The position numbers and the translations under genes were made by a program. The notes beneath the pieces are model-generated. The model was not told the DNA's origin. It ran no database searches and saw only the letters and a program-made list of their open reading frames with translations. A stretch of DNA of 64,000 nucleotides from Ciona savignyi (taxonomy: Eukaryota; Chordata; Ascidiacea; Phlebobranchia; Cionidae), in contig CH003028.1 in assembly GCA_000149265.1 (NCBI GenBank), forward strand, positions 554,155-618,154. Direction: 5' to 3'. Each line of letters opens with the position of its first letter. Position 1 is the stretch's first letter. Shown here in pieces: positions 35,724 to 48,132 of the stretch.

Positions 35724-38700
35724 CTACAAAGTCTTGTTATTTTTCTTCCGCAATTTTTTTCGAAATTTCCTGAACGTTGTTGATACCGACGTCAGACGGC
35801 CCCGTTCACCGTCCGATTTCGGGGAGGCCGGGGGTTTCCCGGGATTTGCATTCGTTGGCAAGGGCAACGTAGCGGTTTTCCGCGTGGGTAATACCAGCGG
35901 CTTCTTTTTAATCTGAGCATAAGTGTGTTCACTATCATCTGATGACGTTGCGTTGTTACTGGCTTCATACGATGGAATGCTGGGTTCTTTAATTTCTTCG
36001 TCCCCTATGACGTCATGACTACGCCTTCGTTCAGAGATTGATCTGGAATATTTCGCGCTTCCTTCGATCAATCTGCTGTTCCATTGATTACGTACAATAT
36101 ACGTCATGGTGACGTTATTCAGATTCTGCAGTCGGAAAGCAAATCTTCTCAATAAAGTTCCTTTCCAAGCTAACTCATTGTCAACCAAGTATGACGTAGG
36201 AGCTACGTCACAAGAATCGCTAGTAATTCGTATTGTGAGATCATCGTCGTGACTAAAAAGGAAAAAAAATAAATCAAAATTCGTGTATACAGTGGAACCC
36301 CGCTTACCTGACCACCTATGGGACCGTCATTAAGCGGTCGCGTAAGCGGGGTGGTCGTGTTAGTGAATTTTCATTTGGCGCAAGTTGTCGTTATATGCAG
36401 TCAATACGTCTGCCTTTTTACTAAATTACCACAAAATGACATTATTTTTTATCAGATACTGCAGAATTAATTTAAACAACTGTTAGCACTGACGTTTATT
36501 TTTATAAGATTCAGTTTTGTTTGCCACAATTTTTTTCCGTTTGTGTGTAAGCGCACATTTAATCTTATTGTTTTGATCATAAAAGAAATTTAACCTTATT
36601 ATTGTGGTAAAAAGCCCAATTATTTAGAACGTTTGGTCACTTAAGCGGAGTTAAATTTAATGCTTTGGACCAAAATATGGCGGTCCTGGTCTGGAAACCG
36701 GGGTGGTCGCGTTATTGAAACAGAATACAATGCATTATCATAGTAAATTATTTGGGACCGCACTAAAGTGGTCTTGATAGTGAGGTGGTCGTGTTATCGA
36801 GGTGGTCTCCAAGCGGGGTTCCACTGTATATATATATACTATGCTTACACGGCGTGGAAAGACAGGTTACCTCAGGGAAAATACTCTCGGTTCAATAACT
36901 CTGTAATAGGTGCTCTGGGGCGCCATCTCGAGCCATAACTTAGCGACCAAATGCGACGAGTCGTCACATATACACCATACGACATCTAGCGGTTGTTTTC
37001 CGGAGCGTTTTACGAATCCGACTGAATTTAAAAATTTCAATGATCTTTCGAACTCCGCAGGCGGAAGAACGACCCGAAAACTGCAAAGAGTTTAATCAAT
37101 TGGTTGTTTTGCATTGAAACCTTATAATCTTACGTTCCAATGGTCGGTGTTGCGAAGGTGACGTAACGTGAATCCCCGTGAACTGCAAACACGTGGTGTC
37201 GCCATATGTTCCCCTTTAAGGATTCGACCTTGAGGGAAAACGGTTTAGGTGTGAGTCATTTTTATTGAAAGCAATTTGATTGATGTTAAAACCCACCTTT
37301 ACTCCAATTGGACGGTCGTCACGCCTAGCTGCGTAGCACGTGGGCACTGTGACGGTGAGAGGTAATTCAAGGTCGTTGACCTCCACGTCACAAGCAATGG
37401 TGATAACCGGTGACATCACGAGGGATTCCCCTTTTTCCTAAAATTAATTGTGCATCATAATTATTTTGATAGCTTAGCCAGAAAAAAAGAAAAAATAGAT
37501 TTCGTGCCTTAACAAAGGCGTACTGGCACTATGGTTTTAAAATGTTCATATACAAAAATAAGGCGTACAGCAAAAGTTAACTTCAGTCACATGTCGAAAT
37601 TGACGTCTAGTATTATTGCGAATAGAAAATAGAAGCACCGACTGGAAAGGTACCGTCTTTATTCCCGAGAGCGGCCCTGATCACGATCAAAACATTCAAC
37701 AAACCTCGAATGTATAAAACGAGCACTTGAGCTCAAGATTGACATCTCGATTGAAGGTGTAGGGCGGTACCACCACCTGGCAACCGGCCACGCACAGTAG
37801 TCCGCCCGTACGGCCAACCGTGCAAGTTTCCAGGCAATCGACCCGCCCGCCTTGTTCCCTGATGGTCGGGAGTCGATGCAGCACCATAGCTGCGAGGTCC
37901 CCGCCGCTATGGGAACCGGCCATCGCGGTTTTGCTCGATATAACCGACTTCCTGGTGATAGTTCGGTTGATGCTCGACGCCACTGTGACGTCAGGTGCGC
38001 TCGTGGAACGATGTGACGTCACAATTGGCTTGAAAGGAGACGCGGAAAGGGATTCGCAATGTGGAAGTTGAAAGAGGTGGTTACGATATTCTTCCTGCTC
38101 ATTCTCCTCCTCCTCTCCATTATCTTCTCTCTCCTCCTCTTCAAAGGTGGAGGACAAAGAGAGAGACGAGATGGAAGACTTCCTCTGATATGATTGTTCC
38201 TCCGATATTATCGGAGGCAGTGATGACTTTCGTTGCCGAAGATCTACATTTGGAGATCTTGACATGGATTGCCGATGACGTATTGGTGACGTAGATACAC
38301 TACGCGGCTTGGGAACCGGAATATACTTGACTTTATTTTCACTTTCCTTGGTATTGGAATTCTATAAAAAGCCAAAAATGTAATTAGTATAAGTTTAAGT
38401 TTAGTATAAGTTTTTTACTCCTTCATTACGATGATGAACAAACAGCAAAGTTTAGGACAATATGCAGAAAAACAGTGTTGTTTAAAGTGGCATATTCCGT
38501 TGGAAAGAAAACATGCCTAAACAGAGGTTCGAATGTTGGCCTGATATCACCCTGTTAAAGACAGGTGTAACTTTAAACTGAATGACTTAAAATTACTTAA
38601 ATTAAACATTACGCATCTTAGTTATTTCACGGTGTTTTTGCATATTTCGATAACATTTTTATAAAAAAATAAAAGTTGCCAAATAAAGACAAAATAAGTC

Positions 38701-39638
38701 AAACCTGTTTGTTTTCTGGGGAATCTGTAATGCACGAAGGGAATATCGTTAGTTAGGATAGAACAGGATATTCATGTTTATCCCCGTGAATAGGAAAACC
38801 AAGAAGGTTAACATAGGGGCAATCGTCAGATCAGCTATTGCAGTGTGTTGTATATGATACACACGTTCCTTTAATTTGGTAGAACCCAATAATCCCAATA
38901 ATGGGTGAAGGCAATGTCAGTCAAAGGACACAACCGACTCGCTAGCGACAACTTTCGATCCTGCAACCTTTCGGATGAAAGGCGTCGAATCAAACCACCA
39001 GACTAACCGGTAGTTTTAACTACTACATATACAAATTGTTTACTTACTTAGCTAGGATATAAAATATTCATGTTTTATCCCAGTGAATCAGAAAATGAGG
39101 TAATACATATATTATTCAGGTCAATGCCGAGTTTCGGCTAGTAGTGTATTGTATATGATTGAGACGTTCCCACTGTTTTAGTTCAACAAATTTATTTACT
39201 GGATTCGGACAGTGTATATGTTAAGTTGTCCAAGGAACCAACCGATTAAGTCAGCGGCTGGTTTCGATCAAAACCTTGTGGTTGAAAGTTGACGCTTTAA
39301 ACATTTTTATAACTGTACATGGTAAAACTATTTCACCAACTGGAGGCATAGTGGAACTGTTACTATAATCTATAAAGGTTTACAACAGGTCGTATTTTAC
39401 ACACTGAAATAGCTAACTCAAATGTAAGGACGACGTGTTCCAACCATTGCCTATATGTTATAGCGCACTTGCGTTTTCCTATTCATCGGATGTTTATTCA
39501 ATTCTATATAACGAATTGTAAATGCTTGGTCGTAGGTATGAGGTGTCTTGTTAGCAGGATAAAACAAAACCCACAATCGGTATTACTTAGTTGAACTGAT
39601 TGATTACCTTTTTCTGTATGCTGCTTGTGGTCTATCAT
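35724..39638 (-). CDS. ZU5 plus UPA-like domain protein, 560 aa
   Basis: Seven exons (39638-39608, 38724-38705, 38361-37705, 37437-37297, 37228-37134, 37080-36871, 36252-35724) total 1683 nt, exactly 561 codons with stop, with all frames consistent. Residues 91-108 are an acidic run. The ZU5 domain spans about 195-285: GGLLCVAGCQVVVPPYTF, then the hallmark GESLVMSPVITIACDVEV and LPLTVTVPTC. About 285-430 resembles the UPA domain that follows ZU5 in UNC5, PIDD and ankyrins. The remaining 130 residues are polar and end in a basic cluster (FRKFRKKLRKKNNKTL). There is no signal peptide, membrane span, SH3 or death domain, so it is not an UNC5 receptor or a standard MACC1/SH3BP4. Probably an intracellular scaffold. 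The start MIDHKQHTEK is the only one that keeps frame; a 5' exon at about 40509-40537 would be untranslated. Confidence 0.85.
36290..36826. mobile_element. TA-flanked MITE of pogo/Tc1-mariner type, 537 bp
   Basis: Ends are CAGTGGAACCCCGCTT at the left and its exact reverse complement at the right, flanked by TA on both sides (36288-36289 and 36827-36828). Inside each end the sequence repeats GACCACC and GGTGGTCGTGTTA blocks. TA target sites point to the Tc1/mariner/pogo superfamily. No transposase frame. It occupies almost all of the ZU5 gene's last intron (36253-36870). Confidence 0.8.
38752..39010 (-). repeat. GTTGTGTCCTTGGGCAAGG family copy, reversed
   Basis: On the plus strand it reads ATTCATGTTTATCCCCGTGA, GGGGCAATCGTCAGATCAGC, GGACACAACCGACTCGCTAG and AACCTTTCGGATGAAAGGCG, the reverse complement of the block order at 21938-22205. 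It lies in a ZU5-gene intron. Confidence 0.65.
39050..39290 (-). repeat. GTTGTGTCCTTGGGCAAGG family copy, reversed, diverged
   Basis: Plus-strand blocks ATTCATGTTTTATCCCAGTGA, TAGTGTATTGTATATGATTG, AAGGAACCAACCGATTAAG and AAAACCTTGTGGTTGAAAG follow the same order as the neighbouring copy. Confidence 0.5.
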
Positions 39639-42600
39639 CTGCAAATTGCAAATTGTTAGGTCTGTTGTGACACAAAAATAAATAATTAATGGTAAGAGGA
39701 TTTCATGAAATAAAGAAGAAAACCAAATAAATATATGAGCAAGTTGGTATAATATTCACAAATTCATCAAAGTACTTGTTTGGTAATAATAGGCTTTGTT
39801 TAATGAAACAAGCATGTCGTGTGTTTTCTGATATACACAGCAATTTAGCTCAAAATAACAGTGCTTCACTTTAGTTTTATCACTGCTCTGACTTATTTTG
39901 ATCATTCATATTAATAAACAATCGTCTAGTCTAGTTCTAGGCGTACTGTTTAGTAATGTTGAAATACAATTTAGAACAGTGATTCCCAACCGCGGCTCCC
40001 AGCTAGCCTTCTTGCGGCTCTCATTGACCTTCGAAAATTCCCTTAAAAATATTAGAATCTGATTCTAATAAAAAAATATAATTAGTATTCTAAACTTACC
40101 CTTGCTTAGTTTGAAGGCTGGGAAAAGAGTTTTAACTTCATAGTTAAGATTAGAGGCAAATAAAGTAGTGAAAAGTCTGCTATTGTTACGTCACTGTTTT
40201 CTTAAAGCAGTGTGGTTTCATGTTTTCATGAGTGTTTTCATGCGGCTCCATACGTATTCTAAAATTTGAAATTTGGCCCCGACACTAAAAAAGGTTGGGA
40301 ACCACTGATTTAGAATGTACGTAATAGTATAACGGCTGTTCTTATTATGTGTATAGTAATACTGAAATACAAGCACAATCAACTCTTTTTTGGGTTCGCT
40401 TTAACCAGAAATAAAATATAAAGGCTAAATTGTATTCAATTTTAAATTCATAGAGAATGCAATAAGTTTTTTTGTACAATTTGATGTCTTAACTACTTGA
40501 AATTTACTCACGTGAAAAAGGATCCATGATAACCTGAAAGAAAAAAATTGTCACTGTACATAAGAAAATATTGCAAACTGCCTTTAGAATTAAAACAAAC
40601 ATTTAAAGGTTGGTTTTTACCTTTCTTACTGGCGCGTAGGACAGTTAGCCAAAAGGTAAATGCATCAAAACAAGCTACCTGCTTTTCCGCCTGTTTTCGG
40701 GCAAAGCACCTGACCGTAGTTGTTTAAATACAGATTATTAATGTGTTAAACAAACTAAATAATTGTCTCTATCATTTCAACGCATTGTAGTAGCTCCAAC
40801 AACACGTCAGCAGGCACGTGACATAGTGACGTCCGAATTTCACCACCCCTGCAATTTCTCGGCCACAAATATATACAAGAATATGCCGATATACTAATCA
40901 TTTGGAACGGAAGTTTCCACTGACCCGCAGTATGAGCAACTTTAGTTCAGTGCAACGTTTATACCTGGTCATTTTCTTGAACTTTTTGATTGTATTCGTT
41001 AATTTTATATTACTAGTTTAACAGAAAATAAAAAAGCTGTGTGCAAAATATTTAAATTTTATTATAAAACAATTATTTCTTTTATGCCGGACCTATAAAT
41101 TGGCATGTTGTATCACGTGGTCGAATTGCTGAAACTATTAAAATTTGTTTCGTATTTGTCATTGTTGCTTGCGTCTTAGAACAATACAACTGAAACCACT
41201 GGATCTAGGCATCAATGAATGCATAGCTTTGGTACACAGCCGTTAAAATTATTGGTCATCAAAGTGGTGAAAGGACAACCATGCCTTTTATTTAAAAACT
41301 GCAAAACTGAATTCACTCACACATGTGTTTATTTTTAGATCATAACTTAATTCAGTACATTGCAATTGGGTAAACGATGATAATTCTTAAATCGACAAGA
41401 CACCGACGCGCTTAGCCGGGAGCCAATCGATGTGTAATCGAATTAGTCGCCTACGCAAATGACCATTATAACTCAGCACAACATTAAAGAGTACTAAAGC
41501 AAGTATTGGCGGTATAGTTATGGGGTAACTTAAACTTTTGAAGTAAAGTCATTTCTCTCTCTCTCTCCTAACATGTTGGCTGCACTTATTAAACGCTTAC
41601 ATACTAATCCGCGCACGGCCACTATTTCTAACTAGTACATGAATATAATTGTATGTATAACACCACAATAGAACATATAACTGAACATACTTACACGAAA
41701 CTGAGCACGCTTAACAGTCCACCGCATACAAATGTTAGTGACGATATCATATCCATATGTTACGTCATGAAACCACTTGTGACGAAACGATACCCAAGTT
41801 AACATAACAATAAAACGCACCTGGTACCTATTGCTGCTCGAGACATAACGATCAGGTATTGTTTCTGATTATCACGTCATAGTGAGAGCTTAATCAGCGT
41901 AGTGAGTCACTGTTTTTAATAAACAATGGATTTATGATTAGTATATCCTTGTTATGAAAAGTGATTTTTGGGGGAACAAAAATTCTTTACCGCGAGAAGA
42001 CGCTAAAGTGCCGTGCATTAAATATTCTTCGATTTCGCTGCAAACCCAGAAATGGTAGAATCCAGTATAAACTACCTTTTCGGCAATGGGCGCATCTGTT
42101 TGTTACGCAACAAATGCAATTTACACACATAAAATTGGGGAACCCCAGAGGTCCCCCAAAAATTGGGTAGGAACCAAGAAAATCCCAATTTAATATGTCT
42201 GGAATAATAGTATCGATCGCCCCTCGCGATGTTTTGATTGTGACGTTTCGAAACAAAACAATCGAACGCTGTTTCGCTTATGACATCACATACAGCACGT
42301 GTCACTCCATTGTTCCCCGCCGTACCATTCATTGTTCGGCAATAATTCGAATATGTTGTCGATATTAATTTTGATATAATATCTCGACGACCAAAGGCAT
42401 CCCGTGTATACGAGTATCGGGTTGCGATATTCCTGGCCTCCGTACAGCGAGCTTAATGAGCTAAAACAACAAGGTCCCGCGAAGTGACTTGCAGGTGTAT
42501 TACAACAGAGCGCTTAAATAGCGCTGGGGCGTATCGTAAGCAGTTATAGAGGTTGCAAACGCGTCTTATCCCATGGGTGGGGCGGGTCGACAGGTCAGCT

Positions 42601-45600
42601 TATGCATGTGGTATTTTGAGGCAGGAAACGTATGTTGGGCATTGTTGGTGTTACGCAGTTTTTGCAAGGGTGTGACTAACAGGTTAAATAAAAAGGCCGC
42701 GTAAACTATGATGGCAGAATGGAATGCTAATCCCTATCTGCAAAAACCGCAGCACCCTTTATTGTGGCACCGAAAATTAGACTATCTCATGCTTGTAGTC
42801 GGGTTACCGAGTTGTTTATTTTCGTTTCCCTATCTGCCGCAAATTATGAGGAAACGAGTTAATTTTACCATCAATTCGGCATCTGTTGATCGCTTTACAC
42901 ATGGGACCGCAGTAGTGTTTAGTGGGTGGGTTTTGACCCCGTCACCCCGGGTTTAACCCTGTTGAACTTAACAAAAGCGCTACGACGGAGAAAAGTTTAT
43001 TGGGTGAAAGGTGGTATGGGTTGTTAAAGTTTACCCCTGGGGCTAGGGGCGCACAGTGGTGTTAAAACGAACATCCGACAGGATACCACGTGCACAAGGT
43101 CAAGATACCTGATTCGTTACAATGTGTTCATAACTTAATGTTACATTTTTACTGGACCGAGGCAATGTTTTTAATTTTAAAAGATAAAAAACATGCAAAC
43201 AAAAACCTTGTAAAACAATATAAAATTGGCCAAAATGCCCAACATTAAGCAATATAGAAGAAGATGAACATAAGTTGCTTAAAGTGTTCGTTTAACCTGC
43301 TTTCCTTGCCCAATATTGGCGCACCCACAACGATAGCGTTGAATGTGCATTTCGTTCGGTTTGAACACTATACTTACCCAACCCAACGTGCCCGGTAAAT
43401 GGTTCCTATACCCCAAGCTACAAGGGTGATGGGGAATCACCGTAGCTGTCGTATACTGGGTACTGTCAAACGAGATGGTCCTTGTAATAAAACATTTGTT
43501 AGGACGCTTTGTTACGAGGTTTTAAACAAGCGATTAAAAGCGACATTGTTACGTAACGCGTTCAACTATGCGGACGTTTCGTTCGAGAATGTTTATATGC
43601 AAATTGTTCCAATATCCACGGTGGCCTTATAACCTCTACTTCAATGCAAATAAATATGGGAGCGTGGTGTTTTGTTTATATTAGATCTATCAAGGATCCA
43701 CTTTTATTCTAAATTCAGCTCTGGACCGCGGATGCCTCTTGTGACGTCACAAGGGATTTGGTTGTTTACGTTCGGGAGTGTCGCATCTTGTTGCCGCTTG
43801 CATTACGCTCTTCTTGGAAATGAGGGATTCCGCGAATCCGCGAAATACCTTTGAATCGTTGTTAAGGATCGTGCAATCTTGTATGTTACGCACCAGTTAC
43901 GTCACAATGATAAAAAATCGAAAGCGCGTCCAATTCCCGTTTCGTGCAGTCCGGTACGATTTAGTGCGTTTCGTTTGTCCCCCCTTTGCAGGGCCCCGTT
44001 TGATTTGGTTTCAATTTCTTATTAGATCCTCGTTTGTAACTAAGCTGTGACATCACAACTCGATTTATGACCAATATTGATGACGCAACCACGCGTAACA
44101 TTCCGTGCTCGGACATGCGCGACGCATGCAAACCTTATATTGCAGCATTGTTCGCCGATAAAAACTTATTATTCCGTCATAATCGATATAATAAAGATAA
44201 AAGCTTTCGAACACAGAACTTTCGTTTTGATTGTGACGTCACATAGGTTTAATTAAATTAAACCTTTAAACAATCGCAGAGCGACAGTTGTTTACAAACG
44301 ACGGAGGCTTGTCGGCGTTTGATCTCGTGATGTTATAATTTTGTTTAATTATGCATTTTATGACGTTTAACTGAATCCATTGTTAGGTCATTATTAAGCT
44401 AACAAATGGGTTGTTAATGAGGAGAATGGAAGAGAAAGCGAAGGCAGAGAGTGGGAGAAAAGTGAGAGAAATTAATAAGAATGCAAATCTTGGATTTTTC
44501 GCGTCGCAATAATTACAATGGGGCGTCTACACAATAAGCATTTGTTGCGTCATAATGCATGCTGGGGGGCAGGTTGTTTCGTAACAATGGGCATAATTGG
44601 TTAATAAACACGTGGTACACGTATATCTTCATGCTTTATTTAAATCAACGTTTTACGGTCAATTTCATTATTCATGGCGTTTCAATGTTTTATGATTAGT
44701 CACAATTACACTTATTGTGACATCACATATTCCATTGTGACCCCAGAGCTAATGCAGCGATGTTTGCGCTTTTAGCTTTTTACACTGCCATGTTTATTAA
44801 ACCACAACCAGTAAGTGCAACGTCACAATAAAGTAACTGTTACGTAGTTGGACATCGCAATGGCCGTGAGAATTTCTGGCCGCCATTGAACAAGGGGAAT
44901 TATTTGATCACGGAGCGAATTATGACATCATAAAACAATGGGGCGCACCGCAGGATGCTAGTTATCATTTATTTTTCATTAAAAGCGACCTAATTCCGCG
45001 ATATTGATTGTTTTGTGTTTCAGAATGCAAATAATGAAAGAATACTCGAAAAGCTTAATCGTAAAATTGGTCCAGATATGCGTGACGCAGTAAGTGACGT
45101 AATAAGACAAAATAGAACGAATTAAGTTGCATTAAAACGTGTTCGCGAATCTTTCGACTTGAAAAACAAGATTTTGTTCGTGACGTCATAACGACTGATA
45201 GTAAATGCCAAATATAATTTCAACAACTTTAAGGGCGAAGGAAAACTAACCTTAGAATAAAAACGAGTGGCGATTATCAGATTTGTGTTCCTTGTCATGT
45301 ATATATGTGGCGCGGAAGGGCAGGTAAAGTTACCGCTGCCTTTTAAATTAATACGCATAATTTTGTTAGGATGAACAAACACGTTTAAAAGTAAGAAAAA
45401 GCACCAAATTTGCATAACGTTTTTAAGGTGAAACAACATCACCAAATTTACATCTTATTACAATATACAACAACAAATTCATCAAATTATGCGCAGTTTT
45501 TTAACCTTTCTTCCAATTTTATTATTAATGTTTATCGTGGCCGTTTTCGCCTGGCTTGAAATAAAAAACAAATCGCCATAATCGAAGAATGATTCAAGCA

Positions 45601-48132
45601 AACGCGGGGCGGGGTTTATTTATAAGGTTTTATCTCACATTTGAGGATTTTTTATTTGGGCGTGATTCAGATAATTTTTATCGAGGTTATTTGATCATTA
45701 TTATGTATATTGGGTTTTTCGTATCTGCAATGAAGGAAAGATGAGTGATTGGATGTCTGAACCGTGGTTTACAGGTTGAGCTATTTTCGTAACATCTCGA
45801 AGCGATGATCAAAAACTTTCGCTACCGAGGAGAGAGGCTTTCGAGAAAAACGTCTCGCGCGTTTGGATAAAAAAAGCTGCGTGTGTGCGCGGCGCTCGCT
45901 CGTGCCGCGTGTGTGAGCGGTTAGTAATTCACTTGGATGATTATTCGCGGATTCATTTGAAGCTGGACATGCAGACATCCAGCGATGTTCTGATGAGGTG
46001 ATGTTCCTAACCAGCTTCGGCCAGAATTCGACTTCGGGCCTTGGAGCGGCAAAATAACACAACGACAGGGATTTTTAGATAGCTTTATTGTGACGTCAAG
46101 TGGAATTTAGCCGCAGAAAAAGTTTCGAATCGTTTGTCCGGTCACGCCGTGGTATCCATTAATCGAGATATGGAGAGATGAGATTACATGTTTCTTGATA
46201 TTTAGATGTTTGAGGCGTCGTGTAAATATTTACCGAATCGTATGCAACATAATTTAATGCAGGTATTCGACAGATAATAATCGACACAATTTTTACGCGC
46301 GGTTCTAAATGCCCGATAGCGCTTTGTGGACGCGGTTATTGAACAATAAGTGACGTAATAATCATAGTTGTTCGAAAACTGTTATTACGCGAATCGAGAG
46401 GAACCGATGACAGAGAAGAGCGCTAAAAAAATGAGATTCCAAAGAAAACTGCAAAGCGATATTGAATAGATTTAAAATGCAATTCCGCAGTCCTTTCGGC
46501 ACTGCTTGATACCATCTTCTACGCGATTGGTGAATAAAGAAGAGGCGTGTCTATTAGTTAGAGGCCAATCTTTGATTGAATTGTTCAATTAATTTGACAA
46601 GTTTATTTCGTACTTTTAGTCCAGATTGCGATCGTTTACAAACAAGGCAAACAGAATTTTAAACAGAAAGGGCAGAAGGGTTGATTCCGCTGCAATAAAA
46701 TCATTTCGAATCCACATCGTAGCAATGCCGACGTGAACTATTTTAATTTAATTTCGAACACAAGAATGTGGGATCTGTTTACTGCATTGTTTTGACCCAA
46801 AACAAATCGCCGAATTTGATTAACTTTTTGCGGCGAATTCTCTCTCGATTTGCCCCGCCATTATTAAAGTTACAGTTTTAACTTTTCAGGTTTTTTAGGA
46901 TTTTTTCGGAAAAAAATAGGTTCTTGAAAAAAATCAGATGATGCTGTCAAATTTATCACAGGTATGATGTCATAATTGCCGTTGTCTTGTAATGCAGACA
47001 TTTTGTATGGCGACAACAGTATCGCAGGATAAATTATTTATTTCCAACTAAAATATTGCTTTTATGTGTATTGTGTTTAAAATCGCATTGTTTCGTGATA
47101 ATGCGATTTCGGCGCGTGGCGCTAATCCTGCATTGCATTGCAATGCCGGTTGTGACGAAACAATATAAACCAGATGGCAGGTGAACAATTTAAAGTGTAA
47201 TGCGCATTATAACGTTAGAAATATTGCTTTTAGCGATTATAAGTTTTAATCGCGCGGCTTTAGAACGCCTCTCATGTTACATCACAATTGATATTATTAT
47301 TTGAACACTTGCATCGCGATTATGACGCTGCAATGCTAATAGGTTCGAAATCTCGAATTATCAAGTTAATTGATCGAACAATTATCGCCACTATGCCAGT
47401 GACAGTTGTTACGTCACAACAAAGCGACAATGCCAGAGTTATCTAGCACGTGATATTAAATATAGAAATCGTATCAGCCTTGCAAGTGGCGGGCTGGCAA
47501 ACGTCATAATGACTGCATTGTTCAATCAATGTGTTGCTATCCAGCTATTTATGACATCATAAACGATTATTATTAACGCAATAAAAGACTAGAGAGAGAG
47601 CTTTATTTTCGCGTAACTACTTCCCGCCATTTTGAATCGAAAGTTTGACAAGTCGCGTCTCTATTCTTGCGTCATAAGGAGCCGACGTATGTTGCCTTAA
47701 AAATGGCGACGAAACTCGAAGATAAAAATCGCGGGCAAGATCGATTTAATTAAATTTAATTCCGGAACAAAATTTGTTTAGAAAATATACGTCACATAAT
47801 ACTATGTGTATTGCCGATTGACACGTCATAATCGCAATTGTAATCGGACTCGAGACAATGACGAGACGCGGTTAATGAACGTTCTAAATCCGAAATCATC
47901 TTTTTCCACGTCACTATGCAAACTGCAGCATTGCGACACGTCCGAATTATGACGTCACGACGTGTTGTTTCTCCCGGACGCGATTCGCGGAAGGCCGACC
48001 GCATTTAATAAACAGCGTTTAATCTCAATCTTCGTGCTGCACGCGATTTCATTCGATGTTCATTGTTCGAAGGCCAAGGCGGAATTATTGTCCGGTCTGA
48101 CGTCACACTCGTCGCCTGGCAACGTGAGCGCC
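39639..48132. other. Large non-coding interval before ARID3
   Basis: No gene recognised in 8.5 kb. The left end holds a possible untranslated ZU5-gene exon (about 40509-40537) and an hAT-type MITE. From 43.7 kb on, TGACGTCA recurs (43742, 44234, 45181, 46091, 47950, 48098) with many near-misses, a pattern suggestive of ARID3 upstream regulatory DNA. Open frames such as 42708-42956 and 45781-46062 have no splice or family support. Confidence 0.5.
39977..40307. mobile_element. hAT-type MITE, 331 bp
   Basis: Ends CAGTGATTCCCAACC and GGTTGGGAACCACTG are near-perfect inverted repeats, flanked by an exact 8-bp duplication ATTTAGAA (39969-39976 and 40308-40315). The CAGTGNTTCCCAACC end and 8-bp duplication are typical of hAT miniature elements. 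Internally it repeats GCGGCTC blocks. No coding capacity. Confidence 0.85.

Noticed and set aside
40509..40537. Upstream ZU5-gene coding exon (MDPFS)
   Set aside because: Joining it to the next exon leaves the wrong phase and leads to a stop; it could only be untranslated.
45781..46062. 93-codon minus-strand open frame
   Set aside because: No splice signals or family features; it sits in motif-rich DNA upstream of ARID3.
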